The position numbers and the translations under genes were made by a program. From assembly GCA_949130485.1 (NCBI GenBank), contig OX422190.1, forward strand, positions 2,503,281 through 2,567,280: 64,000 bases of DNA, given 5' to 3'. The DNA is from Agelas oroides. Its lineage: Eukaryota; Porifera; Demospongiae; Agelasida; Agelasidae. This document shows positions 21,501 through 32,633 of the stretch, piece by piece. Position 1 is the stretch's first letter; each line of letters opens with the position of its first letter. The notes beneath the pieces are model-generated. The model did no database searches. It saw only the letters and a program-made list of their open reading frames with translations, and was not told the origin of the DNA.

Positions 21501-22441
21501 AGAAAACGGCATTTACCACCCCTTACGGTTTGTACCAATTCACCACAATGCCATTTGGGCTACATGGAGCACCTGCCACGTTTCAACGTCTCATGGACAG
21601 ACTTTTGAGAGGTACTGAGCAGTTCGCCACAGCTTACCTTGATGACCTGGTTGTGTATAGTCGGACTTGGGAAGAACATTTGAGACATTTAAAGGAGATT
21701 TTGTGGCGACTCCAGGATGCAGGTCTAACTGCAAAACCGAAAAAGTGTAGGTTGGCCATGAGTGAGACGCCGTACTTGGGGTACATTGTTGGAGGAGGTC
21801 TGGTGAAACTAGAAGAAGCAAAGGTATTGGCAGTGAAAAATTTTCCCCGTCCTACTTCAAAGAAAGAGGTTCGAGCATTCTTGGGGTTGGCTGGGTACTA
21901 CAGGAAGTTTGTGCCAGATTTTGCTGCTGTGGCTGCTCCATTGTCTGATCTTACCCGGAAGCGAAACACTGTGTTCACCTGGAACTCAGAGAGTGAGAAG
22001 GCATTCAACAGTCTCAAGGAAGCTCTCTGCAGCTCTCCTGTCCTCCATAGTCCCGATTTTAACCGACAATTCAAGTTGCAGACGGATGCATCTGATCGAG
22101 GGTTAGGTGCTGTTCTGAGCCAGGTTGGAGAAGATAGTGAAGAACACCCTGTTGTGTATCTCAGTAGGAAACTGTTGCCAAGGGAACAACGGTATGCCAC
22201 TGTAGAAAAGGAATGTCTAGCGATTGTTTGGGCAATCCAGTCATTGAAAGCTTACCTGTATGGTTATGAGTTCATGGTGGAGACAGACCACCATGCGTTA
22301 CACTGGCTGGACCGAATGAAGGAAAAGAACAGCCGGTTGACTCGGTGGAGTTTGGCGTTGCAGACTTACAGTTTTACTGTGCAACACAAGAAGGGATGTG
22401 ACAATGCTAATGCAGATGGACTGTCTCGTCAGCCCCTCTGA
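18506..22441 (+). CDS. pol: Gag C-terminus and Pol polyprotein (PR-INT-RT-RNaseH)
   Basis: The frame is open from 18506 to the stop at 22439-22441; residues are numbered here from 18518. First comes the end of the capsid domain, then two CCHC knuckles (CHKCGQKGHLAGSC at 71, CYQCGQLGHIAPKC at 121). Protease follows with VVDTGCS (Asp183). The integrase has an HHCC zinc finger (from about 465), a DD35E core (Asp535, Asp594, Glu630) and a GPY/F-type C-terminal module (about 770-810). Next are RT with YLDD (1040-1043) and RNase H with TDAS (Asp1190). All catalytic residues are present and there is no internal stop. No chromodomain or envelope ORF is seen. The integrase-before-RT order is unusual for this superfamily. 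Confidence 0.9.
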   Translation, partial: PCIRLRDLFCKWAQPNKSTVEEVTELMVMEQLVANMPLELQVWVRERKPKTVKETGEIADDYVLARKGTVQEKRCHKCGQKGHLAGSCPTAGNSAGGVDRRRDGSGSTTAQKGSGFPRMKAEPRCYQCGQLGHIAPKCPNRGRRQSGYYGRKLTSRESLPAKVQWGKIGEPTCEGEVEGTLVQMVVDTGCSCTLVREDLVSFDKVDTTKMMRVQCAHGDEVEYPTAEVRIRIGERELLVKAGVSSTLPRPVLLGRDVTNRLGFDVDKTQAYAVLTRNQWKKQAEEERFQQAKEKASGATPNPIMDIAEGQSSEEERQEMTGLEILDEDLFGKPGKERKTRREKRGDKQTWQATYREQNPLQSEGVGGSESEVVEELPESAVAGAVEDRHGLDFSREELKRLQAKDTTLEQVRWYVSGKVKPPVGVSFFERDGLLYRQWDAKETDGDGVRAVEQLVLPVVCRKTVLKLAHTVPLAGHLGQRKTLRRVLQRFYWPRVCHDVVEYCRACGRCQRTSGKRKRDRAQLVNLPIIEEPFKRIAMDIVGPLERTHAGNRYILVVCDYATRYPEAMALKSIDAESVAVKLVELMSRVGIPEEILTDQGSNFMSQLLAETYRMLGVHPIRTSPYHPQTDGLVERFNGTLKKMLKRCAGEDPRDWDALLPYLLFAYREVPQESTGFSPFELLYGRAVRGPLDVLRETWEASAKSPESVVSHVITIRERLQAMSEVARENLGAAQKKQKTWYDKQARERSFSVGEQVLVLLPSSTNRLQAEWQGPYAIQKQVGPVDYEINMSNKRKKLRVFHVNMLRRWHTATGTSYLAVQSDEMDEDDIVNFPVEEIGGGDDGVGAVEVSDALDPSQQKGLEEVILEYAEVFRDKPGKTSLVEHRIRTDNAVPVRQRPYRLPHSQQKILQEELQKMLDMGVIKPSNSEWASPIVLVPKKDGSARLCVDYRKLNRLSAFDAYPMPRVDDIIDRLGGARFISTFDLTRGYWQVPVAECDQEKTAFTTPYGLYQFTTMPFGLHGAPATFQRLMDRLLRGTEQFATAYLDDLVVYSRTWEEHLRHLKEILWRLQDAGLTAKPKKCRLAMSETPYLGYIVGGGLVKLEEAKVLAVKNFPRPTSKKEVRAFLGLAGYYRKFVPDFAAVAAPLSDLTRKRNTVFTWNSESEKAFNSLKEALCSSPVLHSPDFNRQFKLQTDASDRGLGAVLSQVGEDSEEHPVVYLSRKLLPREQRYATVEKECLAIVWAIQSLKAYLYGYEFMVETDHHALHWLDRMKEKNSRLTRWSLALQTYSFTVQHKKGCDNANADGLSRQPL

Positions 22442-22478
22442 ACTGGCCAAAAATGGACTATTTTTGTCCTCCCGAAGT

Positions 22479-22487
22479 GAGGGGGAG
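22479..22487 (+). other. Polypurine tract
   Basis: GAGGGGGAG lies directly before the 3' LTR, the expected place for the plus-strand primer. Confidence 0.7.
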
Positions 22488-22800
22488 TGTGATGCATTGG
22501 AGTTATACTTTATGCTTATTTATGTATCCATGGGTATGTGTGTGGTTTATTTGTTATGTTTATGTATCCTGACCAGCTGGCTAGCACATGTTCACACCTT
22601 CCTGTAGCACATGTTCACACCTTCCTGTATCACATGTTCACACCTTCCAGATCACTTTCTGTACCTTTAGTAGCCTAGTCATATAAAAGGCTAAGTTCTG
22701 TATACTTGTTGGTTGGTTGAGAATATTTGAGTTGAGTAAAGTACTAGTGACTGCGACCATAGATGAGAACCGCGCATCTCACCACTTCGGCTGCGTGACA
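22488..22800 (+). repeat. 3' LTR
   Basis: 313 bp, read as identical to the 5' LTR, and followed by the target duplication CTGGG. Confidence 0.92.
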
Positions 22801-22973
22801 CTGGGTCAGTGAACAACTAAAGTTTGAGTATACGAAACTGTACTGAGAGAATCATTTCTTCATTGAAATTCATGCTCTCAAACATTCCGATTCAGCATGC
22901 TCACAAATATATTCAACACATCTTGATTCCAAGCTAATCATCACAACTGAAAAACTTGGCTATTACCTGAACC

Positions 22974-23062
22974 TAGCCGCATTCCCAGGCCTTCCTGGTT
23001 TAGTTTTTGAACAACTGGATCACCGGTGGGAAGGCCTGCAAAGGAGGATAACCTGCACCCAC
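22974..23062. repeat. Degenerate CTCG-foldback unit
   Basis: TAGCCGCATTCCCAGGCC leads into CTTCCTGGTTTAG and GATCACCGGTGGGAAGGCC. This is one unit of the motif that is amplified as a 72 bp tandem array at 42400-42858. It borders the partial NEURL4 duplication. Confidence 0.6.
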
Positions 23063-24034
23063 TGATGACTAGTATTGTATTATCATAATAATTATGTCAT
23101 GCTGTGATAATCTGACAGCCATTACAGTTGTAAAAGAAACGAACAATATACGTACTTGTACAAATATAATCTTTACTCTGAAGATTCTAACTTGACCATG
23201 AGGCCATACAGAAAGATGGCCTTCCTGCATTTTGTCGACCACTCAAGTTCATTGTTTGAGAAATGATCATCAATTTGTGAGCTGGTTACTTGCACTGTCT
23301 GTGAGGAGACTTTGTAGGAGTCTGGATCAATCCACAGCTTGAAAGCAACTTTGGCAGAATACTTCATTTTAGTAACTGGGTCAGTATACCTGTATGTGTT
23401 GGTAAAAGAAATTAGAGATGATTATATTTCCCTCTCTTTCATGTTTTCTAATAGGGGACACAAGTCACCAACTACAATCTTAATCTGTCATTCTACATTA
23501 GATAGTTTGAACAATGGCATGAGAATCAGAATAGGTATATGCACTAATTCTATTTGTGTGAAGTCACTGAAGTAAAGTGGTCAAGTGAACTTCATGAAGC
23601 AGCTAATATTCAGAAAGCACAGAGATAGGTACAGGCCTGGTCTTAGTAGCACCATTTTTGTGCTATTTCTAAGTGCCAAATTCATTTAATGCACTGTGTA
23701 GTGAACTGTATAGTTCACATTATCAGTACAACTAACATAGTACTAGAAAGTGGTGCCTCTGCTAAACTTGAATAGCAGTATATACCATACTGAACCAACT
23801 CTATAAATTGACAGCCACTTACAAGTGAGTCTTTGCATACACTTCACCATTGGTGCAATACTTGATTGATGGAGACACAAAGATCTGCTTGACATCAAAT
23901 CCCTCTGGTTTGAATGTCTCATTGAAGTGGGTATCAGGGCGAGTGACCTGATGGTTACCAAATGTGCAATCACCTGAGTAAGAATTGCAGTAGCCATGTA
24001 AGGTTGTAGTTATTACACAGAAAGTATTGATGTA

Positions 24035-24519
24035 CTGTAAATTGGAAAAAGTTAAAATATTTTCGTTGGTCCAGCCGACAACGAAAATTAAACTCACAAA
24101 AATTTTTCGACAGTGTAAATTTGCAGCCCAAAAATAACTTGTATGCATGATGTGCACATAAAGACAGCCGTTTTTAGTGCTCTGCTCTTGACTCGGTTCT
24201 AGTCCTCATTCGCGATGTCAATTCAAAGCTATACTTCAAGCCGAAGGGTGGTCTTTCGGATCCCGAAGGATCGTTGTCTGCCAACGCGGCAGGCAATCAC
24301 CCTGCAAACAAGCCGGCGGAGAAGGCTATCGTGGACAATGGCCTTGGTAAGAAACGTGGTCAGTACTTTATATTCATGCAGCAAGCTCTTTCGTACTCTT
24401 CCATGCCGCTCGAAGTCTTCAGCTTCTAGGAAAAATTTCGAATTTTCATTGCTGAAATTTTTTTAACACGAAAATTTATAACATGAAAATTTGCAACACG
24501 AAAATTTTCAGATTTACAG
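24035..24519. repeat. TA-flanked MITE within the duplicated block
   Basis: The left end is CTGTAAATTGGAAAAAGTT and the right end CAGATTTACAG, flanked by TA. A diverged counterpart sits at the same place in the other copy (about 45996-46492), so it predates the duplication. Confidence 0.55.
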
Positions 24520-24774
24520 TAATTGCCAGGAAGCAACGGCATCCAATCTTAGTGTGCATTCATTAGTACCATGGTGTACCTGCCACAGTAATAATATCTT
24601 GTTTGCTCCCATTAATTCATGGCAAAGCGGAAGAAAGTGTCTTGTTACGCACTCAAGTATTTAGTAAACTTGTCTGACTCCTTACGATGTTAGTAAAACC
24701 ATTTAGCAAAGGTGAACTGCAGTTGAGGCAGGCCTTATAGACCTCTACAAAAACCCTCCGTATATTTAGGTTTG

Positions 24775-25026
24775 CCAAGAGCGCATAAGAACGGGCAGCT
24801 TGAGTAAGAGCGTGTAACTCCGTAAAATTTGAAACCGGTCGGAATTTACCGCCAGTACTAAAAATAGTAACACGTATCTGCCCAGTTGCATAGACATAAG
24901 CCATTGTTGCTAAGCATGTGACCGAGTGTTCTATTTTTAGTACGGTTCAATAATTTTGACTACACTATGGGCTTCTATTGGAGTTACACGCTCTTACTCG
25001 AGCTGCCCGTTCTTATGCACTCTTGG
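24775..25026. repeat. MITE with CCAAGAGCGCATAAGAACGG TIR
   Basis: The left arm runs CCAAGAGCGCATAAGAACGG, then GCAGCTTGAGTAAGAGCGTG; the right arm ends CGTTCTTATGCACTCTTGG. The TIR is about 45 bp. The counterpart in the other copy is at 46755-47005, and a related end lies at 42069-42110. Confidence 0.65.
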
Positions 25027-25429
25027 TTTGCTAGGCCATAAAAGTCCGTAGGCAGGTCCATACACTGCATACAGTGGTTATGATGTAACAATGTTGTGTG
25101 CCAAACTTTGGCCTTCTATATCAACATCTCACTGTGTACATACCAGGAAGCATAAGATCCCCACAGTCGAGTATGTTGCGAACATTTCCAACAGCAGTAC
25201 CATGGTATGCCACATGCCACTTTGTGAACACATTCCTAACTTCAGCCTGGGGTCCAAGCCTAGATGGGAAAAAGTGCAAGAAGACCACTCGTCTTGTGTA
25301 CGGACTCCCTACGGAATGTCTTGGTAAACACTCACTAATAATTATGTCGCCCTTTTTCTTGAGTCTAAAGTGGGGAGGAACATTTCTCAAATATTCAATT
25401 ACTCTCGACTGTATGCCCCATGCCGTGCG

Positions 25430-26560
25430 CGCGTAGCGTGCATAAAAACATGAAGACCGTGCAGATATTGGACTTTCGCTTGACAATCTACACTTTCGTT
25501 TTGTGAGTATCTCACTAGCTAGCGCTAATTTTTTTTATTATAATTTGCTGCTAAAAATAATACTGCATGCAACTTAGCAAGAGAACCCTCAGTATATCAG
25601 TGAAATGAGGCCATTTCATCTGATGCAGTCACCTCTCTTCATTTTAGTATTGTACTATTCGTACATTATTGTAGTATCTGGAGGGAGGCAGTGGGCATGA
25701 TGCACTATGGACTCACCTACATGCAGATGTGCATAATCATGGCATTACAAATTAACCTCTTCTGAGACTGAGAGCTGTAATGCATGCTAATTATGAACAA
25801 ATGCACCATGGTTACTTCAGCAACCAGTTCAGACTGTTCAGTTGTATTTGCATGACAACATGATGAAGTCCAGCCAGAACAAGCCTAAAGAACAATCACA
25901 GCACTTGCGGTACACATGCATACAGTTGGATTGCAACAACACCTCCTGCCCAACCCTAAACCACAATCTGGCTGCCTAATGGTCACACCTATGGCATGGC
26001 AATGCATGCCCAGGCTATCAGATCGCACGAGTGACGTGATCATTCGACCTGTCCAAGCCATGCCTTAAGAAAGTCTTTCAATGTCTTTTAAAGTGAGCTA
26101 GTTGACTATAAGGTTTGGGAGAGCTGGCTATTATATATTTTTTTCAAAGGCAAATGTCTGGCTTTGTACAGGCACTCCATCCACCTAGCTTTCTCATTCT
26201 TGCAGTGTTGCTGATAACCCCTACAGCACTGGAAGATTCCACATTGTAGAGTAGACTGCTATAACCAATGTAGAGCCAGATTAAGAAGGAGAGTGCACTA
26301 AATTGCAGGATGATGCTGTTATTGTGTGAATTATTGAATGTGTGTCCTTCTTCAGCTGTACAAATACATGACACTGACCTACACTTGTACATTTGTACAG
26401 TTGAAGAAGGATCGACTTTGGTCCAGAATGCTCTGTACTATCAGATATCCAACTGCATTCAACAATAACACCCTCTTCTTTGTTAAATTTTTGTGGGTTG
26501 AAATACTATGTACAAGTATGCAGGGGGTGCATACTCCTCCTCTACATGTCTTACATACTT
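25430..26560. other. Intergenic, no gene seen
   Basis: A/T-rich sequence with short inverted repeats around TGTACAAATACATGAC/TGTACATTTGTACAG (26356-26400). No ORF with recognisable domains. Confidence 0.45.
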
Positions 26561-26608
26561 CTTTCTTTTGATATAGGGTGGCCTGCTGGAAATTATTACA
26601 AGCTGGTC

Positions 26609-28287
26609 ATGGTCAGAAAGCGTCGTCAGATGCTACTTTTACTTTTAGTTGCAGTCATTACAACACTTTATACTTGTGTAAGGTTCTACCATACAAACTT
26701 TTTGGGTAGGATGCATGTTCCTGATCACCCAAAAATTTGCCAGGAATCTTCAGATGAATTCTCAGACTCAAGGATTCCACTGCTGTTTCAAGACCGAAAC
26801 TCAGACGACAGCAAGCTAATCATCTGCTCAGAAACTGTTGATAATCCCTTCAAAAATAGTAAAGGATGGCAAAAGTTCATTTCAGCACTTGAACATTACA
26901 AACATTTCCACAAAAAACTGTTGGAAATTCTGAAGAGAAATAGTTCGGCTGCTGGAAGTATTCGTACGCTGACATTTATTTGTCATGAAATCTACTGCAG
27001 TGGTTTGGGTGATCAATTTTTACGGTTGCAGTTTTTCTTCCTTCTGGAAGTAATGTCAGACAGAGTTTTTACAATTGAGTGGGATGAGGGACTTACAAGA
27101 AGAAAACCTCATATCTCCAGCCCAATCAGATCAACTGGAAGTTCTCCACAAAAAGTTCATGTGGAGTATTACATACTTCTTTACATCTTTTGATATAGGG
27201 TGGCCTGCTGGAAATTGTTACAAGCTGGTCATGATCAGAATGTGTCGTCAGATGCAGTCATTACAACACTTTATACTTGTGTAAGGTTCTCCACAAAAGT
27301 TCATGTGGCAAACAGTGCTCCAGAACTATTTTTGACAGAACCTCGGTGATTTGGCAAGGCTGGAAACAAAAGGACTTGGGAAACTTTGGGCAAGTTCTAT
27401 TCAGTTCAAGTCCCAATATTGTAGTTTCTGGTCGAGTTGGAATTACCACCTGGTTTATAACTGACAGTTCTAACCTGAAGAAGGGATTGCAAGGGTTCCT
27501 TCGTATGGGCATATCTGATATCCTTACAGACGGTGATGCAAACAGTAGTGTCATTTTGTTATACATACAACCTTTGGAAGCATTTATGTCAGACCTTTGC
27601 TTTGGATTACCTAATAGAGATTCCCGACAAGCATCATGTGAGAATTGCTAAGTCTTGGTATCATTTGAGTCATTACATTCTAAACTACCTCTTTGCATTT
27701 CACCCCTCGTTAATTGAAAAGGTTGACCACATTCAGAGAATGTTGGGTCTTTTTGACAACCGGTACCTAGCAATCCACATGCATACAGGGTATGTAGGAA
27801 CTCCCTTTCAAGAGAATGCAATTGTTCGCTGAACAACCAAGAATACAAAAATGTATCATAAGTTGACGAAAATTCCTGGAAAGCGGTGCTAGAACACTGT
27901 AAAACTTGCAACAGAAAAATTTGGCCCCAATTCACTGATCTACCTTGCAACTGACAGCCCTAAACCACTGGAGGTAGCATTAAGTATGTACGGAGATCAC
28001 ATCAAGACATCTAATATGACAATACAACCACATTCAAAGTACTCAAGCTCAGGGTCTGGATGTGGAAACAAGGGAGATTCTGCTGACGATCTATCATTTT
28101 GGGTAGATTTCTTCATGCTAGGAAGAGCTTACATAATGGTTCACGGGTATAGCTCATTTGCGATGAGTGCAGGATTTCTTTGCCCAATTCCACTGGAGAG
28201 AAACTCTTGGGTGCTCTATTCTGAGAAGAAGGACTGTGTGGCATCACACATCCAGTCTAATGTCACATGTTTGTTTTCACAGGCATA
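26609..28287 (+). pseudogene. Broken glycosyltransferase (fucosyltransferase-like)
   Basis: ATG 26609 opens a type II membrane protein: a short basic tail (MVRKRRQ), then a hydrophobic anchor (LLLLLVAVITTLYTC). The motif CSGLGDQ with a following hydrophobic block and SDRVFTIEWDE resembles the donor-binding start of alpha-fucosyltransferase-type enzymes. Later pieces in other frames (LAIHMHTGYVG near 27760, LIYLATDSPKPLEVA near 27945, a SFWVDFF...MVHGYSSFAMSAG segment near 28095) match the end of the same fold. The frame is broken near 27170 by an insertion of about 120-145 bp duplicating 26557-26684, and again by frame changes near 27560 and stops near 27830-27890. No introns were identified inside. 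Family assignment is moderate; loss of a continuous frame is clear. Confidence 0.6.
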
Positions 28288-28614
28288 GTTATTTTCAGTC
28301 CCTTTATATGTAATATGCAAATCAGTAATAAATTACTGCGGTATTTGGGACTACCGGGTAATAGCACCTGTGTGGGTCAGTGTACACTTCTGCTAACCAA
28401 GATAATTATTGTGCTTGAAATAATGACATTTCAGATGTTAGCCATTCAGACTATAGCTGGAAGTCATTCTGGAACCTGATTGGTCAATTGCTAGTCCTGT
28501 AACTCACCTAGATACTAGGTACCTGATACTTAGAACACCAGCTGGCAACTTAGAACACTAGTCAATGTTTCATTTGTTATGGTCATTTACAGCAAAAATG
28601 TATGTAGTACGTCT

Positions 28615-28965
28615 TTACAAATAGTGTTTACTTAAAGTTGACATTTTGGCTGGTGTCTTTTTTAGTATCCTCCTTTGTGTCGTGCCTAAGTCTTCATATC
28701 CCTCCAATGCAAAGAGTAGCAGCCAATCAGTAGCTTGGTCCTCGAACTGCTCTGGTGCAGCTAGTAGCAGTGAGTTAACATTGGCTTCATTCAAAACTCC
28801 TGCACTAGAGGAGGCAGCTGCTGAAATGGGTGGTTGCTCAGCTGCTCCCAATTCACATGGACTACTATTGGGCTCACAGAAAAACTCTCTGTAGGCTTCA
28901 TCCCCACAGAGGTCAGGTAATACCGAGTTGTAAGTTGATAGTTTGACGGTAAGTAGCTAGCTATG
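28615..28965 (-). CDS. Hypothetical open frame, Cys/Ala-rich, possibly an exon remnant
   Basis: The minus-strand frame is open over about 115 codons and ends at a stop near 28615. The translation includes DLCGDEAYREFFCEPNSSPC, an Ala-rich stretch and QATDWLLLFALEGYEDLG. The composition looks protein-like, but I recognise no family and cannot find flanking splice sites with confidence. It may be chance. Confidence 0.25.
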
Positions 28966-28969
28966 GTCT

Positions 28970-29300
28970 AAATTGGTTTGACACTGCAGTGTAGGGATCA
29001 AAGGGATTTATAAAGCCTGCACAAATCCTCATAAAACTGTACACTTCACACTTGAGTTTTATATAAGGCTTTTGTCTCAGGCTGCTAAATTTCATAGATT
29101 CCTATGCTTTGGTGTCTAACCTAAATCAAGTTTTTGATATTCGGATGTATACATTTTCACTTGAAAGTGTTTGAATTTACGACAATTCTTTTACGGTTCC
29201 TTGTGAACAACAAAGTTCTATACCTTTGTACCGGCATGCATTTTTCCTTCGGCCTCCCCTCCCACCTCTCTTCTCTCTTATATTCCTTTAAAAAAAACAG
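28970..29300. other. Intergenic, nothing recognised
   Basis: A/T-rich spacer with no ORF or repeat that I can support. Confidence 0.4.
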
Positions 29301-29304
29301 GAAC

Positions 29305-29923
29305 AAGTCACAAAAAAGTTTTCTGAACAAAAACAAGCGCATGTAGGGATGGAACCCTCAAAAACCAGGTAAACAAGATGGGAACGACACCACAACACTT
29401 TCACACCATCCCTACATCTTGTGCCATTTTGCCAAGTATGCACACCACAAAACTCTCAACATGTACACTAAATAAATGAACAAGCCACTCACTACTGCTC
29501 ACTCATCCACCAGCCTTCCTGCGTACAAGATATCTGCCACGTTCAGCGGCAATACAATTTCACTACATAACATACACTCTAACATGCCATACAGACTCAG
29601 CACTGCTTGTGAAAGTCCACAGCTTCTGCATACAAGACTGTCCGTATCTACCATGCTCAGTAGCAATTGCATTGCAGTAACAACACAACACAACTTACTC
29701 TCCATGCACATCAACATGCACTACACATCCATGAGCACTACCCAAGCCAGTGCTTTCCATCACCCTCCCATGTACACAAACCAACACAAGGCAAAATGGC
29801 ACAAGATGTAGGGATGGTGTGAAAGTGTTGTGGTGTCGTTCCCATCTTGTTTGCCGGGTGTTTGAGGGTTCCATCCCTACATGCACTTGTTTTCGCTCAG
29901 AAAACTTTTTTTGTGCATGACTT
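29305..29923. mobile_element. AAGTCACAAAAAAG TIR element, A/C-rich core
   Basis: TIRs are about 130 bp: the left arm contains ATGTAGGGATGGAACCCTC and GGGAACGACACCACAAC, mirrored at the right. The core (29440-29780) is strikingly poor in G on this strand. A second member is at 42875-43552. No transposase. Confidence 0.75.
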
Positions 29924-30679
29924 TAGTATAAACCTCTTGCCATCTTTATTTATTTTTTCTCAAAGTACAGGCTTCATGAACTCCTGATGTCCCTTGCATA
30001 TTATTGGTAGATGAAACTATTGCTAAATAGCCTTACAATGAAATATACAACTTTAGCAGAACTAGGACAGTGGTTGTATGTGCTAGCCTCGTTCCCAGGC
30101 GCGGAGGAGGGGGAGGAGAAAGAGCGCCTGGTACACACTGTTTGCGCATGCGCTTACATGTAATCGCCACGGAATTCCGTGGCGACCGTGTTCGTACGTG
30201 TACGTACGTTCTCATACTGTTGACGTCATAAACTCGTCGCGTTGATGTGCCAGTTGACGTTCTGTTCGAGTGAGTTTCATATCGCGCTGTTCTAGGCCTT
30301 CTGGTAGCTAGGTACCTCGAGATAAAGCTCAAGAAAGGACAGGTTGCCTCCGATGAGTGCGTTTACCGAGGAAACGTACCTTTTTGCGGTTATCCACCGT
30401 TTCCGGTAAGTCAATTCCTACCACTGCCTACCAGACATTTCTCTTTGTATCCGACAGTATAAAACTAGGCAGAGCATGTAGCAGCGATGTTTATAGCTTC
30501 CTAAACATAGAAGCTGAGGTATTTTAGTGTGATGGTTTATGCTATTCACGTGAACCGTTGATCGTCATATTAGTACACGCCCCTAATTGGGCTATTCCAT
30601 TTAATAAGCATACACCCCCTGTGGATGGACAGTTTGGGTAATATGGCCCCCTAGACATAATTAGTAGCCAATACCCCCC

Positions 30680-31600
30680 CTGGACAGCTAATCAAATGGG
30701 TTGTAATGCCCCCCCTGACACACTTAACTGCATGTCCACCCCCCTGGACAGCTAATCAAATGAGTTGTAATGCCCCCCTGACACAATTAACTGCATGTCC
30801 ACCCCCCCTGGACAGCTAATCAAATGAGTTGTAATGCCCCCCTGACACAATTAACTACATGTCCACTCCCCTGGACAGCTAATCAAATGAGTTGTAATGC
30901 CCCCCTGACACAATTAACTACATGTCCACCCCCCTGGACAGCTAATCAAATGGTTTGTAATGCCCCCCTGACATAATTAACTGTATGACCACCCCCCTGG
31001 ACAGCTAATCAAATGGTTTGTAATGCCCCCCTGACATAATTAACTGTATGACCACCCCCCTGGACAGCTAATCAAATGGTTTGTAATGCCCCCCTGACAT
31101 AATTAACTACATGTCCACCCCCCTGGACAGCTAATCAAATGGTTTGTAATGCCCCCCTGACATAATTAACTGTATGACCACCCCCCTGGACAGCTAATCA
31201 AATGGTTTGTAATGCCCCCCTGACATAATTAACTGTATGACCACCCCCCTGGACAGCTAATCGAATGGGATGTTGTGCCCCCTGACACAATTAACTGCAT
31301 GTCCACCCCCCTGGACAGCTAATCAAATGAGTTGTAATGCCCCCCTGACACAATTAACTGCATGTCCACACCCTGGACAGCTAATCAAATGAGTTGTAAT
31401 GCCCCCCTGACACAATTAACTGCATGTCCACCCCCTGGACAGCGAGTTGTAATGCCCCCTGATACTATTAACTGCATGTCCACCCCCCTGGACAGCTAAT
31501 CAAATGGGTTATAATGCCCCCTTGATACAATTAACTGCATGACAACCCCCCTGGACAGCCAATCAGATGGGATGTAATGTCCCCCTGACACAATCAAATG
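30680..31600. repeat. 63 bp minisatellite
   Basis: About 14 units of the form GACAGCTAATCAAATGG, TTTGTAATGCCCCCCTGACA, TAATTAACTGTATGACC, ACCCCCCTG. Units differ by small substitutions. Two further units lie at 35395-35510. Confidence 0.9.
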
Positions 31601-32104
31601 CACAAACAATGCACTGTGTATCCCTGAAATATTTAGTGTCACTAGTTGACTGGTGACTCAAGACTACCTATGCCGAACATATACAGAAGCCTTAGCATCA
31701 ACTAGGCCACAGAATAATGACACTTTTTTACAGTTTACAAACTTTGTATATAATATTGAATTTGTGTTCAGTAACTGCCCAAGTTCAAGGAGGACAAATA
31801 GGTGAAGTACGCAATGCTGCTAGTTTAAAAATGCTTTTATATCCACACTTTTAATTTGTAAGTTTAACTTCAATATTAGCTTCTTTGTCATCTTGTTTGT
31901 TTATGACTTTGTAACTGGGGTGCTGTTCATTAGCTATGCTATCTTGTATCCTTTAACTTTCATAGAGAAAAAGAAAGGTTGGTTATAGCTAGTAAACTAC
32001 GTATAAATCCCATGCATGGCTACCAAGCTGTAAGTGCACTGTGTATCCTACTAACCCTTGTATCCTTGGTAATAAACCAGTGCATTGCTAAGATCTTCCC
32101 AGCT

Positions 32105-32375
32105 TTATCCTTGTTTCCAAGCAACAGATGGGGAACAGCCTGAGTAGAGGATCGAAATGATGTTTTCTTTTTCTATAGTAACAGGTGGGGAACAGCCTGA
32201 ATAGAGGATAGAAATGATGTTCTTGTTTCTATGGTTAAAAGGTGGGAACAGGATAGGAATGATTTTCTTGTTTCTGTGGTAACAGGTGGGAACAGCCTGT
32301 GCAGAGGGTAGGGATGATGTTCTTGTTTCTATGGTAACAAGTGGGGAACAGCCTGTGTGGGGTAGGAATGATGTT
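32105..32375. repeat. About 55-60 bp imperfect tandem repeat
   Basis: Five units containing TTGTTTCTATGGTAACAGG, GGGGAACAGCCTG and GAAATGATG. Confidence 0.75.
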
Positions 32376-32633
32376 TCACCTTGTTTGAATAACAACAAAG
32401 ACCAATCCTTTGAGGTATATATACAGGGTTTTGCAGAATCTTTGCAACGCTGCTTAGAATGCGTAAAGTGAAAACCGTATTGCGTTCCTTATATGGAAGT
32501 CAAAGTTTGCACCGCTGAGACTATGGTTATGTAATATGACTCACACTTTATCTAATTATGTGACTATGTAGGAGGTAACCTTTTGTTCACAGCCACTTAA
32601 TTATCAACCAAACACAGCTGGGTACTTCGACGC

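Larger units (their letters stand above)
17507..22800 (+). mobile_element. Complete Ty3/Gypsy-like LTR retrotransposon (Gmr1-type order)
   Basis: The 5294 bp element is flanked by CTGGG on both sides (17502-17506 and 22801-22805). The LTRs are 313 bp and identical by eye. It has a tRNA-Leu primer site, a polypurine tract, gag and an uninterrupted pol. Domain order is gag, protease, integrase, RT, RNase H. Ordinary Ty3/Gypsy elements have integrase last. The inverted order was described for Gmr1-like elements of deuterostomes. Identical LTRs mean a recent insertion. Gag and pol are separated by a +1 frame change inside the capsid region. Confidence 0.92.
23092..25414 (-). pseudogene. Partial duplicate of the NEURL4-like 3' end (three exons)
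   Basis: This block is a close copy of 44691-47424. Three exons are retained on the minus strand: 25308-25144, 23973-23823 and 23389-23173. They have the same lengths (165, 151, 217 bp) as the parent exons, with splice sites and frames intact and the stop at 23173-23175. They encode the WHVAYHGT segment, the [10 protein letters not shown] segment and the final [12 protein letters not shown] tail. No upstream NHR exon accompanies them, so it cannot make the full protein unless it is fused to something else. Few amino-acid changes separate the copies (for example LWID against LRID), implying a young duplication or gene conversion. The parent's AATAAA overlapping the stop is changed here. Confidence 0.8.
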
